Source of the DNA: Brevipalpus yothersi | Lineage: Eukaryota; Arthropoda; Arachnida; Trombidiformes; Tenuipalpidae | DNA: 64,000 bases | Direction: 5' to 3' | NCBI GenBank assembly: GCA_003956705.1 | Contig: QZCP01000833.1 | Span: forward strand, 66,702 to 130,701 | In this document: positions 57,556-64,000 of the stretch, in pieces | Position numbering within the stretch: position 1 is the first letter of the stretch | Layout: the number at the start of each line of letters is the position of its first letter | Program-made: the position numbers and the translations under genes | Notes under the pieces: model-generated | Database searches by the model: none | What the model was told of the DNA's origin: nothing | Seen by the model: the letters and a program-made list of their open reading frames with translations, nothing else

Positions 57556-58761
57556 TTATTCATTTAACAGCAAAGCTGAGAGAAGTTCAAAGATAAATAC
57601 TAAAATTGAAAAGAACATGAGCAAATAGAACCACCAGAAACAGTCCGCGAGAAAGTTGAATCTGATTTCAGTGAAAGGCGGATATAATTTTGGTTTTTCT
57701 TTCTCCATGCAACCTGGATCATGTTCAGCTTTGAAGCGATTCTCCACGGATTTTCTCAGGTATCGAGAATAAAGCTTAATGATACCATTTTCAGTCGTTG
57801 AATAACAGTATCTTTCCAAATGAGCCCGTTTTTTCCTTTCGAGCCAACGACTGAAGAAGGATATCGACACGTCTTCATATAATGGGCGTTTCGAAATCCA
57901 ACGAGGCCGAAACTTAGGGGATTTAGAAAAACACCTCTCTAACTCTAGACTATAGGACGCCCCTTTACCAGAGAAGAGAACCATATTCTCCCATCCAGGA
58001 GGATAGGCCTCTTTTATCTCTACAATCGGAATCGTTTGCAGCATATGTTCAATTTTTGGATAATATTTTCTCAAATCCCTCAAAGCCCCTCGACATTTAT
58101 CCATGAGTATCATTAAAGTCATGTTCAACTCCATGACATCTTGAAAAGTTTCCACACTCTTTCCTTTCTGAGAGGATGAAAATCCCATCTGTATGAATCC
58201 TGAACACAAAATCTTGATCAACACAATCCAGATCAGAACACAGCCAAGAAGATACTTGAAGCTCATCGCTCTCGGTACTTGCTGCATATATCCATTGTAA
58301 AACACGCTGAGATAAGTCCATAAAGAATTTCTAGAATTCTTTCCAGAGAAGAGTTTCAAGAGTACAAGCAATAATAAGGTTATCAGGAAAATCATAGCAC
58401 CAGCACTAAATTCGATGTTCTTAAATAAGCTTTGGAACTTTTCAATTTTATGTTCAGTTTTGATCATTGAACTACTGATGAGATAGCACCTATTTGTATT
58501 TGAAGCGGGACCTGTTGTTATATTAGCTGGTAGATCATTGATCATTGGCAAGTTACCGATAAAATCAACATAATTGTCTAGAATCATTTGAATCGATGGA
58601 TTGGTAGCATTCTTGAATGTTGAATTACCAGGATAAAGACCCATTTTGATAAGAAGGATGATTTCTTTACCAATCGGATGACCCTCTTCTGAGAATAATT
58701 TTGGCCTGAAGTCAGGCGTACCGATCCTCAAAGTCATGATTGGTGTCACAGGAATATTCAA
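57556..58761 (-). CDS. Ionotropic-receptor-like channel, 3' exon (5' end unresolved)
   Basis: A 401-codon open exon beginning right after an acceptor (TTCTCATAG/TTGAAT), with no ATG at its start, so at least one upstream exon is missing. Order of parts: S1-like LRIGTPDFRPKLFSEEG (~10-27), M1 (MIFLITLLLLVLLKLF, ~118-134), a pore-like region and M3 (YLLGCVLIWIVLIKILCSGF, ~168-188), an S2-like half, and M4 (FWWFYLLMFFSILVFIFELL) at the end. This is the IR/iGluR layout. The Arg, Thr and Asp/Glu residues that bind glutamate in classical receptors are not evident, as in many tuning IRs. Possible upstream coding lies at about 58780-58940 but could not be joined. Function is inferred as a chemosensory-type cation channel. 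It may already be decaying. Confidence 0.55.
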   Translation of the reverse strand: MNIPVTPIMTLRIGTPDFRPKLFSEEGHPIGKEIILLIKMGLYPGNSTFKNATNPSIQMILDNYVDFIGNLPMINDLPANITTGPASNTNRCYLISSSMIKTEHKIEKFQSLFKNIEFSAGAMIFLITLLLLVLLKLFSGKNSRNSLWTYLSVFYNGYMQQVPRAMSFKYLLGCVLIWIVLIKILCSGFIQMGFSSSQKGKSVETFQDVMELNMTLMILMDKCRGALRDLRKYYPKIEHMLQTIPIVEIKEAYPPGWENMVLFSGKGASYSLELERCFSKSPKFRPRWISKRPLYEDVSISFFSRWLERKKRAHLERYCYSTTENGIIKLYSRYLRKSVENRFKAEHDPGCMEKEKPKLYPPFTEIRFNFLADCFWWFYLLMFFSILVFIFELLSALLLNE

Positions 58762-59432
58762 CTATGAGAATGATGCAAGGAAGTAACCGTCGACTTCTCA
58801 TCTGTTTCTGCACCAATGAATGCTCTTTTCCACCATTCTATTAATCGGCCTTGTATTCATAAAAAATTTCAAGACAGCAAGAAGTTGCCTAATATATTCT
58901 TCTATTCAGCAAGAACTTTTAATAATTATTAATGATCGTTTTCATATCTATCGATTATTTCACAATTTCAGTAGACTCCTCTTGTTTGTCGAATAAATTA
59001 ATAGAGTAATAGAGTAGCTAGGGTTTTAAATACTGCAATAGGTTCCAAAGGAACTTCTTTTATCTTTGAGAATCTACATCTGTACATTATTTACAGTCTT
59101 AATGTGAGAACAATGAAAGGTACAACCTAGCAACCTAGCAACTACCCAATTTATTACGAGCTTATTCATTTCCCTCTGTACTCTCCCTGATTGAATTTGA
59201 AAAATATAATCTAATAAAACCCCCAGACACAATGTCCAAGAAAGTTAAATCGAATTACATCGAATGAAGATATATCTCATGTTATTTAAATTCCCTTTTA
59301 TCTTGATTAATGTTGGAGTTTTCGATTTTTTCTTCTTGAATAAGAAACACCATTAAAACCATTGTGAATAATGATGTCTCTCAGAAACAGTTCATTTTCT
59401 CTTTTCAAAATGATAATTGGGATAGATAACTT
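58762..59432. other. 5' side of the IR-like gene
   Basis: About 670 bp probably holding the missing upstream exon(s) or their remains. The minus strand near 58890-58780 has short coding-like text (LIEWWKRAFIGAETDEKST) interrupted upstream. No start codon or signal peptide was identified. Confidence 0.35.
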
Positions 59433-59642
59433 TCACCTCCTCGAAAGAACCGCGGTTCCAAGTTCTGACAGAATGAGACAACAAGAACCAGCATCAAGGC
59501 CCATTTCAATAAAAAGAATAAATTTTTTGGCAATCAGTTGACCTCCTCCTGAGAATAATTTCTGTTTTAAGTCAGCCAAACTAGGCTGGATATTCATATT
59601 TGCTATAACCCATTTGAGTAAAGTCTCTGAGAAGAAAGACAT
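59433..59642 (-). pseudogene. Second relic of an IR-like channel gene
   Basis: The minus strand reads LADLKQKLFSGGGQLIAKKF, then ILFIEMGLDAGS, aligning with PDFRPKLFSEEGHPIGKEI, ILLIKMGLYPGNS of the intact frame, after which similarity stops. Only the S1-like start survives. Confidence 0.55.
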
Positions 59643-60425
59643 CCAAGCTCAATGAATCCATGATGAAATGAAGTTATCAATTTCAGATGAGGATAAGATT
59701 CTAATTCAAAGCTCAAGAAGATCCTGATCGAGGGAAAATCCTCTCAGAAAGTTGGGTCTAGATGAGAGATTGTCCTATTTTCAATACCATTATAATCAAG
59801 TTTGAATCATGCAAATATTTTTCAATTTTTGTGATTAGTCATTTCGAAAAATCAAATCAGGCTTCTAAGTAACTCGTTATCGCCGAATTTTAGGAATTTT
59901 AGGAATTCCATAACTGCATGAACAAAGTCTATATCATGCAAAATGCATGGGGATTGAATGCAGGTAAAAAATCCTCTTTCAACTTCCACCCTTCAAAAAG
60001 TTTCACTCCTCTCGTAATGCTTCTGACAATAATTATATCCCAGTGTATGAATGATTTCCATATTAGGAAGTGAATTACTTATTGTAGTCAATTATACTTG
60101 ATATCGAGATAGTTATCAGATAGATATGAGGAAGGGACTTCTCGAAGGCTGAATAATGCGAAATCTAGATCCCACGTAAAGGATTAAATTGGAAACTCCT
60201 TTTCCAGGCTCCAGGAGGAAATAAAGAAAGTTGTTAAGGCACTATACTAGGATCACTTGACAAAGCCGATGAGATTCCAAGTATTAGATAGAAAGAGTGG
60301 ATTAAGAATCCTTAATGATATTCGTTTGAGCTCAGCATTGTTGAGGTTAATACACAGCAATTGTTGAATTATATGCCCAAAAATTTTGTCTCTTTATCGG
60401 TGTTCATTTTCTTCATAACAGAGTG
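59643..60425. other. Spacer upstream of PSI-family gene 3
   Basis: About 780 bp with no gene-like frame. It should contain the promoter of the following gene. Confidence 0.5.
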
Positions 60426-62264
60426 ATGATTTGCCTCAAGTTGTTCTCCTTCACCAATCTCATTCAAGCTCTCATAGTTTGGGAGAGATTCATGCTCCTG
60501 AGATCGCATCAAGAAAATAATATTGTCAATTTCAACGATGCATTTGCAAGAATCGATCGAATAGAGAAAAATGGTGGAACTAAAGTTTATTATGGTGACT
60601 TCTCGAATTTTTCAGTTTCGATCAGTGAAGAGGAAGCCTTGAACTATAGAGCAGTTATCCTTAGACCAGTCAATGGGTGGGCTATTCTTTTCAATTTGAC
60701 ATACCATCTCGTTTTACGAAATGGCAATAAATATTCTGACATAAACTCCAATTTCGATTATGGAGCAATGACTAATGAAGGCTTTTGGAGATTCCAATCA
60801 AATGAAGGACGTAGGAATTTTATTCTAGTAGGATTGACATCACTTGCTAAATCGGGAAACATAAAGTGGCAGGACATAGATGTAGCCAGTGGAGGAAAAT
60901 GGGAATTTATCCAAGAATTTGAATGGAAAGACGACCTCTTTGCTTGTTTCGGTTGGAGTGACATTGAACTGATTGTATTGCGTCTCAAAAGACCTCCTGA
61001 AAACTTTACGCAGTATGGGACATTCATTTCGAGTTTCTATCTGGAAAGCACTTACAATCCAAAGGCTTACTTCTTACCCTCCTATCCTGACCCCATCATG
61101 TACTATTCGAAGAGAAAAAGAGGGGACGGCACACTCTTTTTCGATGCTCTGGAGCTGAAAGATGCCATTGAGATGTCCGATCAAGGTTTCCGACAATGCG
61201 AAGAGAAAGGCACATTTCCTAGTAATTTTTTCAAGCTTCGACCTTACATATATAATGTTATCAAGGAGACAAATTTCAAACCCGGTGAATGTAAGACTGA
61301 GATTCCATGTTTCGAGTTAACAAAATCTATTCAATGCTTCCAGCTCTCAAAATTAAGTCTAGATTTCAACACCATTGATATCTATACTGTTGGCCTCGAT
61401 TTCAAGGCAAAAATACTGTCTTTCATCGATGGTAGCTCAGATGTTCGATGTGACCTAAGTGATTGTAGAAAAGTTATGGTATCTTGTAAGAGTGAAAAAA
61501 TTCAATTTAGATACAGACATATTTTTTCAACCTTCTGGAACTTTGATAACTTCACTCTTACAAGATGGGACAAAAATGGCCCTCTAGGTCAATTTAGACT
61601 ACTTGATTGCGAATATTTCCAATCTTGTTCGCTATGCATCCTCTATGGAAGTTTCAATTGTCGGTGGAATTCCTCAAATTGCATCAAAAAGAGTAATTCC
61701 AGCATTGAGGGTGAAAATTACTGTTATTCTGAGACTTCTGCCCGAACAAAGAGTGTGGGATTTACTGGGGACGAAACCGAAATCAGTGTTGAGATTCCTC
61801 ATCAACTCAATCCTTCAGCTAGAGAATTTGCATGGATAACAATTGACGGGATCGATTATCATGATATTAAATATGAAAATTATATTTACGAAACCAGGGT
61901 AAATAATTTAAGAGCTTATCGTGGAATTTTAACAATCATTCGAGGTCCATATAAAATGATAGTCACATTCAAAATTGATTTATTCGGTCCACCATCTCTG
62001 CCGACAATAGTTGTCATAATTTATTCTCTCATAATTATATTAGCAATCATTACAATATTTATGCTTGTTATTTATGGGATCAAATCAGGAAAAACAAAGA
62101 AAAGAGAATCTCATACAGTATCTTCACTCGCTAGCTTTGTAAGCTTTGGAAAACAATCGATACCATCGGGATCATCTATCAAAGGTATCAAAGGTTTACA
62201 TTCTCAGTCCACCAAAGAAGGCTCATCCATGAAAATGGCTCCCAAGACTTTGGCATCTGAATGA
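60426..62264 (+). CDS. PSI-domain type I membrane protein, family member 3 (intronless)
   Basis: A 612-residue intronless paralogue of the tandem genes at 8281 and 10974, some 48 kb away. The start is ATG 60426 (MICLKLFSFTNLIQALIVWE, a signal-like segment); a GTG directly precedes it. Shared blocks: NNIVNFNDAFARIDRIEK, KVYYGDF, AVILRPVNGWAILFN, FEWKDDLFACF, YGTFISSFYLES, AYFLPSYPDPIMYYS, SDQGFRQCEEKGTFPSNFFK, ILSFIDGSSDVRCDLSDC, FWNFDNFTLTRW and the PSI-like cluster FRLLDCEYFQSCSLCILYG..CRWNSSNC (~390-436). A transmembrane helix (VVIIYSLIIILAIITIFMLV, ~528-550) and a ~60-residue Ser/Lys-rich tail follow. Function is unknown; receptor or adhesion is inferred. It sits next to IR-like sequences, like its paralogues. 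Confidence 0.8.
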   Translation: MICLKLFSFTNLIQALIVWERFMLLRSHQENNIVNFNDAFARIDRIEKNGGTKVYYGDFSNFSVSISEEEALNYRAVILRPVNGWAILFNLTYHLVLRNGNKYSDINSNFDYGAMTNEGFWRFQSNEGRRNFILVGLTSLAKSGNIKWQDIDVASGGKWEFIQEFEWKDDLFACFGWSDIELIVLRLKRPPENFTQYGTFISSFYLESTYNPKAYFLPSYPDPIMYYSKRKRGDGTLFFDALELKDAIEMSDQGFRQCEEKGTFPSNFFKLRPYIYNVIKETNFKPGECKTEIPCFELTKSIQCFQLSKLSLDFNTIDIYTVGLDFKAKILSFIDGSSDVRCDLSDCRKVMVSCKSEKIQFRYRHIFSTFWNFDNFTLTRWDKNGPLGQFRLLDCEYFQSCSLCILYGSFNCRWNSSNCIKKSNSSIEGENYCYSETSARTKSVGFTGDETEISVEIPHQLNPSAREFAWITIDGIDYHDIKYENYIYETRVNNLRAYRGILTIIRGPYKMIVTFKIDLFGPPSLPTIVVIIYSLIIILAIITIFMLVIYGIKSGKTKKRESHTVSSLASFVSFGKQSIPSGSSIKGIKGLHSQSTKEGSSMKMAPKTLASE

Positions 62265-62571
62265 CTTTTCTCTTGAATAAAAATTTCTTGTTTCAGAAAA
62301 TGATAGTTTTGATTTTATTAATTAATTAGGATTTAATGCAACCGGCTAGTTACATGAGTTATCTTGAGGTATGTAGAAAGTGTGTCTGGGTCAGTATTTA
62401 TTCTCTTACAATTTAGATTATTCTGAGATTTTCAATTGTATTTCCTTGCTCAGCTATAATCGTTTCGTTGTTGTAAAATCGAAATCCTGAAATAAAGAAC
62501 TTGATTCATCATTTCGACTTATTACTACTATAACTGTATGCCACTTGTATTTCGATTTTTGGACTATGCTC

Positions 62572-62935
62572 ATTCTACCTAGAAAAGGTTTGTGACAAAG
62601 ATAACTACCAAAAAGTCAATGGTATTTGTGAACAAAAAACATTGATACAACAAAATTGTGCCAAAACTTCTATGTTTTCTTGCAATAATCTCGCAGATTT
62701 TTGGTTATGCTTGATGAGAATCCAAAAAGCAAGACTCAATCACGAGTGCTCCAAAGAATATGAATTTGATCAACAGAAAACATTTTCTAAATGCTGTGAT
62801 GTATGTAAGCTTGGTGTGAATATGGCTTTGATTGAAAAGAAATATTCAATACCAGATAATACACAATGTACTGATTCATCTTTTGAAGCATCTTTTCGTG
62901 TGTGCTGTAAAAATTCACTAAATCCTAGTATGTAT
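62572..62935 (+). pseudogene. Inverted copy of the fibulin N-terminal (anaphylatoxin-like) exon
   Basis: It encodes KVCDKDNYQKVNGICEQKTL, IQQNCAKTSMFSCNN, ECSKEYEFDQQKTFSKCCDV, CKLGVNMALIEKKYSIPDN and SFEASFRVCCKNSLNPS, matching fibulin exon 2 (52098-51709) on the opposite strand, with nearly all cysteines kept. A donor-like A/GTATGT follows at the same place as the original donor. The 5' acceptor of the original is not preserved and no signal-peptide exon was found. The terminal-exon copy nearby is on the other strand, so the two cannot belong to one gene. It could be an exon of a rearranged, still expressed gene, but a pseudogene is likelier. Confidence 0.65.
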
Positions 62936-62974
62936 TCTAGTTTTCTAAATCCTGATATTGATTATTATACCATT

Positions 62975-64000
62975 ATATCAATTGTGCAAATGTGAGAACT
63001 CATTTAATTTTAATCGATTCCAATATGTACGTTTGCGTGTGTGTAGATCGTTGTGACGAAAAAGCTTTTCGTTCATTTTGTATTTTGTTCATTTTTGAAA
63101 TGGATGCAAAAAAATAATTGACGATAATCATGAGAAAAGGAAGAAAGGCGAACCGATTATTACGAAAGAATAGATTTCTTCTCAATAAAATTCATGTATG
63201 GAAAAGAGTGAAAGAGATAAATTGAGGTCACTTGTCTTTATCAGTGAGTTTGCCAATTAATCATACAACCAATCATCATTCTTCTTCCATTAATCAAGAG
63301 GTGCCTTAAAGTATTGATTGATGATCAAAATCAATATTATCCATTCATCAATAAGACATTAATTTTAGAATCAAAAAATCTGTTTTCTTTTGACATCGAA
63401 TTGAAGGTAAAAAATGGACTTACTACTTACTACCTCAAAGTCCTCGAGACTATGTTAAGCTACTCACATCGTTCTGCGAACTGATCACTATCATCATTTC
63501 GAATTTTTTAGTGCTCGAATATTAATCAATAATCAAAACTTTTCAATGTTACTGATAAATAAAATCAGCAAGTTGTTGTATAAAAAGTTTTCATCTATAA
63601 TTGAAAATATTAGCTTCGAACTGAACTACTCTCAATTATGAGCTTGATCCTGATATTTCTTTGATATAAAAAAAATTGGTTATCATTTGATCAACATGAT
63701 GGTATGATGGTAATTGTTGATCATTTTTATTATTTCTTATAAGGTTAAGTTATCTTTATACAAATTTAACAACGTGACATTTTTCTTCCTCTTTATATTG
63801 AAAAATTGACTATCAAGCTTAAAGATACGGTTAGTTGAGGACCATCAAGATTTTCCATAAGCTTAATCATGCCCTATCATGCCAACAGTGAATGGCAATC
63901 TTGAAACATAGAGTGTAGTCCTAAATTCAAAAATGAATGCATCTTCTGCTGCCTCAGCAATAACATTGATGAAAACTTCTCCTTCTCTGGGAAAAGGCTT
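62975..64000 (-). repeat. Second copy of the fibulin 3' flank and terminal exon
   Basis: Matches 46985-49083 in the same order and orientation, with internal deletions (for instance the segment equivalent to about 47385-47470 and most of 48240-48810). The junction with the inverted N-terminal exon copy is near 62975, at the shared CAATTGTGCAAAT. The copy continues beyond the window. Confidence 0.8.
63863..64000 (-). CDS. Fibulin-like C-terminal exon, partial (runs off window)
   Basis: Forty-five open codons plus a TAA stop encode KPFPREGEVFINVIAEAAED, AFIFEFRTTLYVSRLPFTVG, MIGHD. The corresponding part of the fibulin at 48941 reads KPFPREGNVTIDVSAEASEN, AFTYELRTNLYVSRLPFTVD, MIGHD. Substitutions are mostly conservative and there is no stop or frameshift, so this could be the end of a second functional fibulin gene lying to the right of the window on the minus strand. 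Only the last piece of the fibulin C-terminal domain is seen; EGF modules, if any, lie outside. Confidence 0.7.
   Translation of the reverse strand, partial: KPFPREGEVFINVIAEAAEDAFIFEFRTTLYVSRLPFTVGMIGHD

Noticed and set aside
1..64000. CRISPR arrays, bacterial operon signals, tRNA or rRNA genes
   Set aside because: None was recognised; spliceosomal introns show this is eukaryotic DNA, though a tRNA scan by covariance model was not possible here.

Overview
The window is AT-rich animal nuclear DNA. Most genes carry short spliceosomal introns (about 60-110 bp, GT/AG), and several families point to an arthropod: a clan-3 cytochrome P450 cluster, a Twisted-gastrulation-type BMP-binding domain, a fibulin and ionotropic-receptor-like channels. 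The compact introns together with a tandem detoxification-gene array fit an acariform mite, for example a spider mite. That placement is an inference from gene style, because no rRNA or mitochondrial marker is present. Exon limits below were built by hand from splice sites and phase bookkeeping.

Layout. 1-1,075: 3' part of an ionotropic-receptor (IR)-like channel gene. 1.8-6.0 kb: a transposon nest, with a complete Tc1/mariner-type element (perfect 28-bp inverted repeats, TA duplication, open transposase) beside a complete pogo/Tigger-type element that sits inside, and splits, an older decayed transposase. 6-8.3 kb: non-coding, with a long GA microsatellite. 8.3-12.9 kb: two intronless paralogues of a family of type I membrane proteins with a PSI-like cysteine knot; a third copy lies at 60.4-62.3 kb.

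14-27 kb (minus strand): five complete head-to-tail P450 genes, each with five exons and identical intron phases. Decayed P450 exons lie between copies and a related 5' flank precedes most copies. 27.5-44.6 kb: housekeeping genes: MIC60/mitofilin, a Twisted-gastrulation-like secreted protein, a decayed dihydrofolate reductase copy, type I PIP5K, ribose-5-phosphate isomerase, TMEM214 and a peroxisomal carnitine octanoyltransferase.

44.6-48.9 kb is a large gene-poor stretch. 48.9-54.9 kb: a full-length fibulin, a coiled-coil protein (possibly augmin HAUS1) and a small secreted helical protein. 55.9-62.3 kb: an IR-like gene with relics, then the third PSI-family gene. 62.6-64 kb: pieces of a second fibulin locus, comprising an inverted copy of the N-terminal exon and a direct copy of the 3' flank plus terminal exon that runs off the window.

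The genes do not form one pathway. The themes are local duplication and recombination in environment-facing families (P450s, IR-like channels, the PSI receptor-like family, fibulin) around a conserved housekeeping core, plus recent DNA-transposon activity. The most novel item is the intronless PSI-domain membrane protein family, found beside IR-like channels at both ends of the window.
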